NCBI GenBank assembly: GCA_937983075.1
Contig: CALKAQ010000179.1
Location: 1 to 20,947 of the forward strand
From: an uncultured bacterium
Lineage (GTDB): Bacteria; Bacillota; Limnochordia; DTU080; JAAYLA01
Reading direction: 5' to 3'
Length of the DNA stretch: 20,947 nucleotides
Shown here one piece after another: positions 14,441-20,947 of the stretch. The translations under genes and the position numbers were made by a program. Position 1 is the first letter of the stretch; the number at the start of each line of letters is the position of its first letter. A model generated the notes under the pieces. The model ran no database searches, was not told the DNA's origin, and saw nothing but the letters and a program-made list of their open reading frames with translations.

Positions 14441-15853
14441 TCATGCCTGTAAATCCGTTCGTACTCGCTCGATGCGTTCGGTCCATTCGTCGCAGACGGC
14501 TCGCGCTTTTCTGCTCGCGGCTCCGGTGTACGTCAGAGGATCGGTGACAAAACGGCGCTGGCGTTCGTCGAGTTTTTCAAGCCACGGCTGCAGTTCTGCG
14601 TTTTCAGCCACCACTTCAGGCAAGCCGACGCCTCGCTTTTCGGCTTCGAGGGTGAGCAGGCGTACCGCCTCGTGCGCGTTGGGATGGCCGGCATGAGCCA
14701 ACAAAATGTAAAGCGGCTCAGCGACGACCATGTCTTTGGTCGCAAGCAGGTTCGCCCGCATGCGTTCGTGGTCGACCACAAGCTTGCGGCATACCTTGTT
14801 CAGCCGTTCGGAGGCGATGGTGAGACCGTACAAGATTTCCACCGTGAAGCGTCCGGAGGCGGAGTTGGTCAAGTCGCGCTGATGTTCGGACAGTTGGTCC
14901 ATATACTGCGTCATCATGCGAGGGACAAAGACCTTCCACAAGCTCTTCACATGTTCAAAATTCCACGGATTGCGCTTGTGCGGCATGGTGGACGAACCTA
15001 CCTGGCCTTCTTCGAAAGCTTCGCCCACCTCGCCGATTTCGGTCCGCTGCAGATGCCGGATGTCGTCGGCAAAGTTGGCGAGCACGCCGAAAGTGCTGAC
15101 GAGGGCATGCAAGAAGTCCGTCATGTATTCGGGTTCGACAATTTGCGTGGCGTGCGAACCGGGCTCAAGGCCGAGATACCCTAACACTTCTTTTTCAAAC
15201 GCCTCAGCGTCTTCAAAAAGAAGCGTCGACGCGTTGTACGCGCCGACAGCACCGGCCATCTTGCCGCGCAAATTCTTGGCGGCTGCGTGTACGACTTCGA
15301 TGCGGCCACCGAGGCGAGCGACATATTCGGCCATCGCGAAGCCAAACGTAATGGGGACGGCGTGTTGGCCGTGCGTACGTCCGATTTGCAGCGTATCGGC
15401 TTCGCGGCGAGCGATCATTTCCCATGTCTGCCAAAGTTCAATGAGGCTCGGCAAAACCACCTCTCGGGTTGCGTCGCGAAACTGCAGCGCCCTCGCGGTG
15501 TCCATCACGTCGACCGAAGTGGCCGTAAGGTGCACATACGGGCGGGCATCTTCGCTGACGCGCCTTTGGATAACATTCACCAGGGCGCGAATGTTATGCC
15601 GCGTGATGCGTTCTTCTTCGTACACTTCCGCGGCAGTCACTTGCTCGGCGGCCCGGGCAATTTGTTCGGCTTGCTCATGCGTACAAATGCCTCGCTGTGC
15701 CAGGCCGCGTGCCAAGGCAGCCTCTACTTTGGCTTGATACCGTACCGTTGCATCTTCCGATAGATATGTAGAAAGCTTTTCAAAGAGATCGGGATTGGAC
15801 ACGCGATAGCGATGGTCCAACGGGCTGATTGCCCCGAAATCAAACCCGGTCAT
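14441..15853 (-). CDS. purB: Adenylosuccinate lyase
   Basis: It cleaves SAICAR to AICAR plus fumarate (step eight) and adenylosuccinate to AMP. The product has 470 residues and belongs to the aspartase/fumarase superfamily: ATSVDVMDTA (113-122), RTHGQHAVPITFG (159-171) and the signature GSSTMPHKRNP (286-296). The N-terminus (GAISPLDHRYR) and length differ from the roughly 430-residue B. subtilis PurB, so it is a different subfamily; assignment to purB rests partly on its place at the head of the pur operon. I chose ATG at 15853, with AAGGAG 11 bases upstream; the TTG at 15874 sits in front of the ribosome binding site and is unlikely. First gene of the leftward operon. Confidence 0.92.
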   Translation of the reverse strand: MTGFDFGAISPLDHRYRVSNPDLFEKLSTYLSEDATVRYQAKVEAALARGLAQRGICTHEQAEQIARAAEQVTAAEVYEEERITRHNIRALVNVIQRRVSEDARPYVHLTATSVDVMDTARALQFRDATREVVLPSLIELWQTWEMIARREADTLQIGRTHGQHAVPITFGFAMAEYVARLGGRIEVVHAAAKNLRGKMAGAVGAYNASTLLFEDAEAFEKEVLGYLGLEPGSHATQIVEPEYMTDFLHALVSTFGVLANFADDIRHLQRTEIGEVGEAFEEGQVGSSTMPHKRNPWNFEHVKSLWKVFVPRMMTQYMDQLSEHQRDLTNSASGRFTVEILYGLTIASERLNKVCRKLVVDHERMRANLLATKDMVVAEPLYILLAHAGHPNAHEAVRLLTLEAEKRGVGLPEVVAENAELQPWLEKLDERQRRFVTDPLTYTGAASRKARAVCDEWTERIERVRTDLQA

Positions 15854-15943
15854 GGGGGACTGTGCTCCTTTCAAACTCAGCTCCCAATACCTTGGGAAGG
15901 GCAGGTGCCAAAAAATACGCCTGTCCTCGGAAAGAACACTTCA

Positions 15944-15972
15944 ATGCTATCAAACGCCTATCCTACCGTCAA
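15944..15972 (-). promoter_or_regulatory. Sigma-A-type promoter of the purB-purD operon
   Basis: On the minus strand TTGACG (15972-15967) and TAGCAT (15949-15944) are 17 bases apart. Transcription would begin near 15937, giving a leader of about 85 bases with a small CCCAA/TTGGG inverted repeat but no terminator-like T-run and no recognisable purine riboswitch. The PurBox pair lies directly upstream of the -35, as expected for PurR control. Confidence 0.6.
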
Positions 15973-15976
15973 CGCT

Positions 15977-16019
15977 AAAACCGAACGTTTTTTGCGTTTC
16001 AGGAATAATGTTCGGCTTT
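15977..16019. promoter_or_regulatory. Inverted PurBox pair (PurR operator) between divergent pur operons
   Basis: AAAACCGAACGTT (15977-15989) and, on the other strand, AAAGCCGAACATT (16019-16007) each differ by one base from the Gram-positive PurR consensus AWWWCCGAACWWT. They face each other with 17 bases between, matching the 16-17 base spacing known for B. subtilis PurBoxes. Their position between purB and purE suggests one PurR dimer site set controls both directions, with PRPP relieving repression. No purR gene is in this window. Confidence 0.85.
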
Positions 16020-16035
16020 TGCAGGTAGCGACGCC

Positions 16036-16125
16036 ATGGGTGGCGAACGTCGCAACGGAACATTGATTCAAGGAGGGAGTCGTCCCAGGCCGTTGAAACA
16101 CGCAACGACCTTGGCGGCGCGATAA
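16036..16125 (+). CDS. Candidate 29-residue leader ORF coupled to purE
   Basis: A short frame from ATG 16036 to TAA 16125 ends one base before the purE ATG (TAATATG). purE itself has no convincing ribosome binding site, so coupling through this leader frame would explain its translation. The ATG sits in the apical loop of a hairpin formed by GCGACGCC (16028-16035), GG (16042-16043) and CGTCGC (16048-16053). Its own ribosome binding site (AGGT at 16024) is weak. A strong AAGGAGGGAG at 16070-16079 lies inside the frame without a start codon at a proper distance. The peptide is basic and matches nothing I recognise. Speculative. Confidence 0.3.
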   Translation: MGGERRNGTLIQGGSRPRPLKHATTLAAR

Positions 16126-16126
16126 T

Positions 16127-16618
16127 ATGACGCAACAACCGCAAATCGGTGTGATTATGGGCAGCGTGTCCGATTGGGAGACGATGCGGCACGCATGCGA
16201 CGTGCTCGACGAATTGGAAATTCCGTACGAGAAACGGGTGGTCTCCGCCCACCGCACTCCGGATGACATGTTTGAATACGCGGCTGCGGCGGAAGCCCGC
16301 GGCCTGAAGGTCATCATTGCGGGCGCAGGGGGCGCTGCGCACCTGCCGGGTATGGTCGCTTCCAAGACGCTCCTGCCGGTCATCGGTGTGCCGGTCAAAT
16401 CGTCTCACTTGTCGGGGCTCGATTCACTTCTTTCGATTGTGCAAATGCCCGCCGGAGTGCCTGTGGCAACCATGGCCATCGGCCGCGCCGGTGCGATCAA
16501 CGCAGCGCTCACGGCGGCGGAAATTTTGGCCGTCAGCCAGCCCGACGTACGGGAACGGCTGCGCCGACGTCGCCAGGCCATGACCGAAGAAGTGCGCAAG
16601 GGGGCCGATTTGTCGTGA
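16127..16618 (+). CDS. purE: N5-carboxyaminoimidazole ribonucleotide mutase
   Basis: Moves the carboxyl group of N5-CAIR to C4 giving CAIR; works with PurK at step six. The product has 163 residues of class I type: IGVIMGSVSDWETM, VVSAHRTPDDMF and AGAGGAAHLPGMVAS contain the expected Ser, Asp and His of the active site. The ATG at 16127 is the only start, because an in-frame stop lies at 16094-16096. There is no good ribosome binding site within 15 bases. It is transcribed away from the purB operon, whereas in B. subtilis purE heads the single pur operon. It overlaps purK by four bases. Confidence 0.96.
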   Translation: MTQQPQIGVIMGSVSDWETMRHACDVLDELEIPYEKRVVSAHRTPDDMFEYAAAAEARGLKVIIAGAGGAAHLPGMVASKTLLPVIGVPVKSSHLSGLDSLLSIVQMPAGVPVATMAIGRAGAINAALTAAEILAVSQPDVRERLRRRRQAMTEEVRKGADLS

Positions 16619-17790
16619 AGCTGGCGACGCCTTTGCGTCCGGGAGCAGCCATCGGCATGCTCGGCAGCGGCCAGTTGGGACGCATGTCGGGCATAGCGGC
16701 TCGCCGCCTCGGCTATCGACTGGTCGTCCATTCGCCGACGGAAAGCTCGCCGGCCGGCCAAATCGCCGACGTGTCGGTGGTGGGATCGCTGGACGACCCT
16801 GACGCCATTCTGCGCGTGGCGCAGCAAGTCGACGTCATCACCTATGAATTTGAAAACGTGGCCGTCGAGCCGGTCATGAAAGCGGCTGAAATCCGTCCGG
16901 TTTTCCCCGCCCCGGACATCTTGCGGGCGGCGCAACATCGACTCTTGGAAAAAGAAGCGGTTCAGCGGGCGGGCGTACCGGTCGCCAAATACTATCCCAT
17001 TCGTTCGCTGGCGGATTTGCAAGCTCGCCTGCCGGAGTTCCCTGGCGGCGCCGTGTTGAAGACGGTCACCGGCGGATACGACGGCAAAGGCCAGTGCGTG
17101 CTCGACCCGGCATCACAGCCGGATCTTGCAGCGGTCTACGCCGATCTGGCCGGCAACGGCAGCCGAGAGCTCATTCTCGAAGAGCGGATCCCATTTGAGC
17201 GGGAAATTTCGGTTATCGTCGGTCGCAATGCCCTGGGCGACGTCATTACGTTCCCGGTCGCCGAAAACATTCACCGCGACGGCATTCTGCATCTGTCCAT
17301 CGTGCCGGCGCGCGTGGAGCCCGAAATCGCCGCCCAAGCGAGTGAAATCGCCCGCACCATCGCCGAAGCGTTCGATCTCATCGGCGTGCTCGGCGTCGAA
17401 ATGTTCCAAACCGCTGCAGGGCTGTACGTCAACGAAATTGCTCCGCGTCCGCACAATTCGGGCCACTACACGTTGGACGCTTGCATTTCGTCGCAGTTCG
17501 AACAGCACATCCGCGCCGTCGCCGGCCTGCCCTTCGGCTCGACGGAGCTGCTGACGCCTGTGGTGATGCTCAATTTGCTCGGCGAACATATGGAAGCGCT
17601 CGAAACGCATCTTTACGATATTCTGAGCGATCCGAAGCTCAAGCTCCATTTATATGGAAAAGAAGAGGCGCGGGCCGGACGAAAAATGGGCCACATCAAC
17701 GCGGTGGCCGACAGCGTCGACGAGGCGTTGCAGCGGCTGGAGCGCGTTTGGGCTGTCATTCGCCCCGACGAACGCCCGCTCATCGGCTAG
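16615..17790 (+). CDS. purK: N5-carboxyaminoimidazole ribonucleotide synthase
   Basis: ATP-grasp enzyme making N5-CAIR from AIR, bicarbonate and ATP. The product has 391 residues. It shows IGMLGSGQLGRMSGIAA, DVITYEFENV, LKTVTGGYDGKGQ (ATP lid) and VNEIAPRPHNSGHYT. The GTG start (16615) overlaps the purE TGA as GTGA, with AAGGGGG upstream. The 3' end overlaps the convergent TPR gene by 11 bases (17780-17790) and no terminator is visible for either. Confidence 0.96.
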   Translation: MKLATPLRPGAAIGMLGSGQLGRMSGIAARRLGYRLVVHSPTESSPAGQIADVSVVGSLDDPDAILRVAQQVDVITYEFENVAVEPVMKAAEIRPVFPAPDILRAAQHRLLEKEAVQRAGVPVAKYYPIRSLADLQARLPEFPGGAVLKTVTGGYDGKGQCVLDPASQPDLAAVYADLAGNGSRELILEERIPFEREISVIVGRNALGDVITFPVAENIHRDGILHLSIVPARVEPEIAAQASEIARTIAEAFDLIGVLGVEMFQTAAGLYVNEIAPRPHNSGHYTLDACISSQFEQHIRAVAGLPFGSTELLTPVVMLNLLGEHMEALETHLYDILSDPKLKLHLYGKEEARAGRKMGHINAVADSVDEALQRLERVWAVIRPDERPLIG

Positions 17791-18553
17791 AACGATACCG
17801 AGCAAGCAGCTCTTGCGCCTTGATTTTGTCTTCCGCGCTTTCCACCGGCTCATCCGGCGTGAGAGGCATCTCGATGACCGCCTCAAGCAGCGCGATTGCG
17901 TCGTCGCGGCGACGCATGTCGAGCAGGAGCTCGGCAAGCCCGAGGCGGTACGTCGTATTGTCCGGCGCGAGCTCCACCGCCGCCGTCATGTATTCCAGCG
18001 CCCGGTTGTTGTCGCCGAATGAAAGCGGCCATCCGGGCAATTTGTAATACAGCATGCCCAGTGCGAAATGCGCCCCGGCGTGATCCGGCGCGAGTTCCAA
18101 GACGATTTCCAGCTCGCGCCGCATCTCGCCCGCCGCGCTGAGCGAACGCAAAATACCCCGAGTTTCTCCCAAGCGGCCAATCGTCAGCGCATACCAATAC
18201 CTGCCGTTGACACCATCGGGTGCTGCCTCCACCGCACGTTCGGCGTACGCGACCGCTGTGGCGAACAGCTCACCTTGATCGGCCGGCGCCGCATAGCGCC
18301 CTACCCATTCGTAAGCGCGAGCTAAGCGCCACAACGCTTCGTACTCGTGCGGCGCGTCTTTCAGCCACGCTTCGAGCATGTCAATGCTCTGCTGAACGTT
18401 TGCCATTGCCTCCCGTCGGGCGAACAGCCGATCGGCTTCCGCCAACAAGTCCGCCAAGCCGCTCGGTGCCGCCACGGCGGACGTCGGCATGGCGAGCAGC
18501 GTGCACACAAGCGCAAAAGCCCATGCCTTTCGATCCAACCGGCGCATCGACAT
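17780..18553 (-). CDS. Secreted tetratricopeptide-repeat protein
   Basis: 257 residues. The N-terminus has a Sec-type signal peptide: basic MSMRRLDRK, hydrophobic core about 11-22, likely cut after AVA near residue 28; no lipobox. The mature part is alpha-helical with TPR-like pairs: EALWRLARAYEWVG, AVAYAERAVEAAPDG, ELEIVLELAPDHAGAHFALG and ALEYMTAAVELAPDN. The segment LPGWPLSFGDNNRALEY is a recurring feature of a TPR family related to TRAP-transporter T-components, so an extracytoplasmic scaffold or binding role is plausible but unproven. Start is ATG 18553 or 18547; a run of G (AGAGGGGGG) precedes both. A TAGAAT box upstream (around 18595) lacks a good -35. Confidence 0.7.
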   Translation of the reverse strand: MSMRRLDRKAWAFALVCTLLAMPTSAVAAPSGLADLLAEADRLFARREAMANVQQSIDMLEAWLKDAPHEYEALWRLARAYEWVGRYAAPADQGELFATAVAYAERAVEAAPDGVNGRYWYALTIGRLGETRGILRSLSAAGEMRRELEIVLELAPDHAGAHFALGMLYYKLPGWPLSFGDNNRALEYMTAAVELAPDNTTYRLGLAELLLDMRRRDDAIALLEAVIEMPLTPDEPVESAEDKIKAQELLARYRSSR

Positions 18554-18684
18554 CCCCCCTCTGCCTCGATGATCGGTCGCAATTTTTCTTGGTCATTCTA
18601 CTTTCGATCAATTCACACAAACATCCTTTTCGACGTACAACCAACAGAAAAAAACTCTTGCGTTTTTGCTGCAGCTGATGTTCA

Positions 18685-19311
18685 ATGCAGGGTATGGATA
18701 TCCTTGTGCGTTCCTATACCGAAGCAGACATACCGGCTTTGATTGAGGTTCAGCGGGCCTGTTTCCCGCCGCCTTATCCTGCCGAGCAGCTGTGGAGTCC
18801 CGAACAGCTGCGTTCGCATATTGAAGTTTTTCCGGCCGGGGCCATGTGTGCCGAAGTCGATGAACGTATTGTCGGTTCGTGCACCAGCTTGATCATCGAT
18901 TTCGATCCGGCCCACCCCGACCACACCTGGGAGGAAGTGGCCGATGGCGGCTACATCCGGCGCTCGCACAATCCCGGCGGGAACACGCTGTACGGCATTG
19001 ACATGGCCGTCGTCCCGGAATATCGGGGCCGCGGTGTGGCACGGGCCATGTATCGTGCGCGCTTTCAACTCGTGAAAGAACTCGGGCTCGAGCGATTTCT
19101 CGCCGCCGGCCGCATGCCTGGCTACGCTGCGCACGCGGACGAGCTGTCGCCCGAAGCGTATGCCGAGAAAGTGATCGCCGGCGAACTCATTGATCCCGTG
19201 TTGACGCCACAACTGCGCAGCGGGCTGCGTCCCGTCAAAGTCATTCGCAACTATATTCCGGATGAAGAGTCCCGGGATTGTGCGCTCTTGCTCGAATGGC
19301 GCAATGAGTGA
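18685..19311 (+). CDS. GNAT-family acetyltransferase, YhcX N-terminal-half homolog
   Basis: 208 residues. The acetyl-CoA binding core is at about 103-130 (YGIDMAVVPEYRGRGVARAM), with RSYTEADIPALIEVQ at the N-terminus. The segments SHIEVFPAG, HTWEEVADGGYI and AAGRMPGYAAHADELSPEAY are what I recall from the N-terminal half of B. subtilis YhcX-type bifunctional proteins (GNAT plus carbon-nitrogen hydrolase). Here it stands as its own gene directly followed by the hydrolase. The start may be ATG 18685 or ATG 18694; neither has a strong ribosome binding site. A possible promoter TTGCGT (18658-18663), 17 bases, TTCAAT (18681-18686) would start RNA at about the second ATG. Substrate unknown. Confidence 0.82.
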   Translation: MQGMDILVRSYTEADIPALIEVQRACFPPPYPAEQLWSPEQLRSHIEVFPAGAMCAEVDERIVGSCTSLIIDFDPAHPDHTWEEVADGGYIRRSHNPGGNTLYGIDMAVVPEYRGRGVARAMYRARFQLVKELGLERFLAAGRMPGYAAHADELSPEAYAEKVIAGELIDPVLTPQLRSGLRPVKVIRNYIPDEESRDCALLLEWRNE

Positions 19312-19340
19312 CGTTCGCTTGGGGAGGAGTTTCGTCTGCG

Positions 19341-20237
19341 ATGCGCGTGCGCGTGAGTTCGGTGCAATTTCGCCAGCGGCCTGTAGCCGGTTTCGATGAA
19401 TTTGCACAGCAAGTTCGGTGGGCCGTTCAGGTCGCGCTGGATGCCAAGGCCCAACTTCTTTGCTTTCCCGAATACCTCACCGGTTCGCTCGTCGGCTTCA
19501 CGCATACCCAACGGCGAACAGGCGTGCAGCGGTCCGCCGAGCCGTCCGGCGATCCGCTGGAAGCTTGGGACGTTTGGACGGAACCGTATATCCAACTGTT
19601 TCAACGTCTCGCCAAAACGAGCGGGATGTACATCGTCGGCGGCACCCACCTCGTCCGGTCCGAAGGCGTTTGGTACAACACGGCGCATTTGTTTACTCCC
19701 TCGGGGGAAGTCCACACCCAAAGCAAGCTGCATTTGACGCCTTATGAAATGGAACCGTGGGCGTTGGCCACCGGCGACACCATCCAAGTATTTGAAACGC
19801 CCATCGGGCGGCTGGCCATTTTGATTTGTTTTGACGTTGAGTTTCCCGAAGCCGCCCGCGCGGCGGTCGATGCCGGTGCGCAAATCCTCCTTTGCCCTTC
19901 GGCGACCGACGACCGCGCCGGGTTTTGGCGCGTGCGCCATTGCTGCATGGCGCGTGCCGTTGAAAATCAAGTCTACGTGGTGCACAGTGCACTCGTCGGC
20001 AACTTGCCGACGCTCCCCGGCTTGGAACAATCGTACGGACGCTCGGCCATCATTTCGCCGTGCGACATTCCTTTTCCGCCCGACGGCATTGTCGCGGAAG
20101 GCGAATGGAACCAAGAGCTGGTCATTACCGGCGACGTCGATTTGCAGCTGCTTGAGGCAGTCCGATCCCAAGGCAGCGTGACGCCCGCCCTGTGCCGCCG
20201 AACGTCCTATCAAGCCATAGTGACGCCTCTTTTCTGA
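19341..20237 (+). CDS. Carbon-nitrogen hydrolase (nitrilase superfamily), YhcX C-terminal-half homolog
   Basis: 298 residues. The nitrilase catalytic triad is visible: Glu44 (CFPEYLTGS), Lys129 (QSKLHLTPYE) and Cys163 (LICFDVEFPE). GTHLVRSEGVWYNTAHLF and RAVENQVYVVHSALVG are family-typical. These enzymes hydrolyse amides or nitriles, often omega-amidase-like; the substrate here is unknown. I chose ATG 19341, with GGGGAGGAG upstream (11-base spacing). A GTG at 19308 overlaps the GNAT stop as GTGA but has no ribosome binding site. The pair of genes adds up to about 506 residues, near the roughly 510 of the fused YhcX, with the same domain order. Confidence 0.87.
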   Translation: MRVRVSSVQFRQRPVAGFDEFAQQVRWAVQVALDAKAQLLCFPEYLTGSLVGFTHTQRRTGVQRSAEPSGDPLEAWDVWTEPYIQLFQRLAKTSGMYIVGGTHLVRSEGVWYNTAHLFTPSGEVHTQSKLHLTPYEMEPWALATGDTIQVFETPIGRLAILICFDVEFPEAARAAVDAGAQILLCPSATDDRAGFWRVRHCCMARAVENQVYVVHSALVGNLPTLPGLEQSYGRSAIISPCDIPFPPDGIVAEGEWNQELVITGDVDLQLLEAVRSQGSVTPALCRRTSYQAIVTPLF

Positions 20238-20347
20238 TTAACTCGCCGCTCCGCCGCTCGCTTTCCTTCTGCAGACGCCCGCATTGCCATAGAATAAGGC
20301 GAGAGCTGCGGCAACGCTAGTCCACGATGTGCTAAAGGGGGAGTCGG

Positions 20348-20944
20348 GTGGATTGGGCGATTCGGCTCATGGAAACCCTTGGATATCCGGGCATAGCCAT
20401 CATCGTATTTCTCGAGAATCTCTTCCCGCCGATTCCCTCTGAAGTCATCCTTCCCTTTTCCGGCTTTATGACGACAACAGGCACTGTCCACCTCGTCGGC
20501 GTCACGCTTGCCTCGACCACAGGGTCGCTGCTCGGCGCCATCGCCCTGTACGCCTTGGGCGGATGGTTCGGACGCGAGCGCATTTACCGCTTTGTCGAGC
20601 GTTATCAGCGTTACCTCGGCGTCAACCCGGAGCAAGTTTCCCGAGCCGAAAACTGGTTTGAGAGATATGGCAGCCGAACCGTGTTCCTATGCCGGATGAT
20701 CCCGATCTTGCGCAGCTTGATTTCGATTCCCGCCGGCCTGGTGCGCATGAACATCCTGCGTTTCTCCGTGTACACCGTGTGCGGTTCGCTCATTTGGAAC
20801 ACCGTGTTGATCTCGCTCGGCGCGCTGTTGGGGGTCTCCTGGCCGCTCGTCGCCGTGTGGGTAGGTCACTTGCAAACGGGCATCGGCATTGTTATCATAG
20901 CCGTTGCTGTCGTACTTTTTGTCCGCTATATGAAAAGAAGGTGA
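20348..20944 (+). CDS. DedA-family membrane protein
   Basis: 198 residues, an integral membrane protein of the DedA/VTT superfamily, members of which are implicated in undecaprenyl-phosphate or phospholipid flipping and envelope homeostasis. It shows FLENLFPPIPSEVILPFSGF (re-entrant loop with conserved Glu and Pro), GSLLGAIALYALGGWFGRE, and the basic RYGSRTVFLCRMIPILRSLI with the conserved Arg residues, followed by two hydrophobic C-terminal segments. The start is GTG at 20348 with GGGGGAG 4 bases upstream. The stop lies three bases before the window end. The 110 bases upstream contain a TAGAAT (20290-20295) without a convincing -35. Confidence 0.92.
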   Translation: MDWAIRLMETLGYPGIAIIVFLENLFPPIPSEVILPFSGFMTTTGTVHLVGVTLASTTGSLLGAIALYALGGWFGRERIYRFVERYQRYLGVNPEQVSRAENWFERYGSRTVFLCRMIPILRSLISIPAGLVRMNILRFSVYTVCGSLIWNTVLISLGALLGVSWPLVAVWVGHLQTGIGIVIIAVAVVLFVRYMKRR

Positions 20945-20947
20945 TTT

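Noticed and set aside
15854..15940. Purine riboswitch or attenuator in the purB leader
   Set aside because: No purine-aptamer core and no stem followed by a T-run; only a short CCCAA/TTGGG inverted repeat. The PurBox pair explains control.

Overview
The window looks like a chromosomal segment from a Gram-positive bacterium of the Bacillota, probably a moderately GC-rich Bacilli-like lineage. The evidence is the PurR-type PurBox control, separate purS/purQ/small-purL genes in a B. subtilis-like purine order, a bacterial RqcH, strong AGGAGG ribosome binding sites with frequent TTG/GTG starts, and a YhcX-like acetyltransferase/nitrilase pair. I cannot name the genus. Position 1 is a raw contig end: bases 1-45 are Illumina adapter, not genome.

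Layout. (a) 46-1300, minus strand: a truncated erythromycin-esterase-family gene directly behind an Imm5-like 'putative immunity protein' gene. (b) 1392-1460: back-to-back sigma-A-type promoters. The rightward one drives a FrnE/DsbA-like oxidoreductase and an overlapping 75-residue two-cysteine protein, ended by a clear terminator. (c) 2511-4353: rqcH, with its own promoter and a very short leader. (d) 4354-5064: no gene. It holds about 14 degenerate hairpin units with 31/41-base spacing, arranged in roughly 112-base triplets, then the terminator of the purine operon. (e) 5065-15853, minus strand: purB-purS-purQ-purL-purF-purM-purN-purH-purD, tightly packed. (f) 15854-16126: shared regulatory region with an inverted PurBox pair. 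(g) 16127-17790, plus strand: purE-purK. (h) 17780-18553, minus: a secreted TPR protein overlapping the end of purK. (i) 18685-20237, plus: a GNAT protein and a nitrilase-family hydrolase, two halves of what is a single YhcX-type protein elsewhere. (j) 20348-20944: a DedA-family membrane protein.

Together the pur genes encode every enzyme from PRPP to IMP except PurC (SAICAR synthetase), which is missing from its usual place between purB and purS.

The most striking observation is that both glutamine amidotransferases of the pathway lack their catalytic cysteine. PurF begins Met-Ser-Gly-Val-Phe where the family has the Cys1 nucleophile. PurQ has Gly at the nucleophile elbow (GIGNGFQ instead of GxCNGFQ), plus several other substitutions around the glutaminase site. 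The synthetase, phosphoribosyltransferase and Fe-S parts look intact. This suggests a purine pathway fed by free ammonia, or in PurF possibly by a serine nucleophile, rather than by ordinary cysteine-based glutamine hydrolysis. I do not know of a description of such a paired loss.
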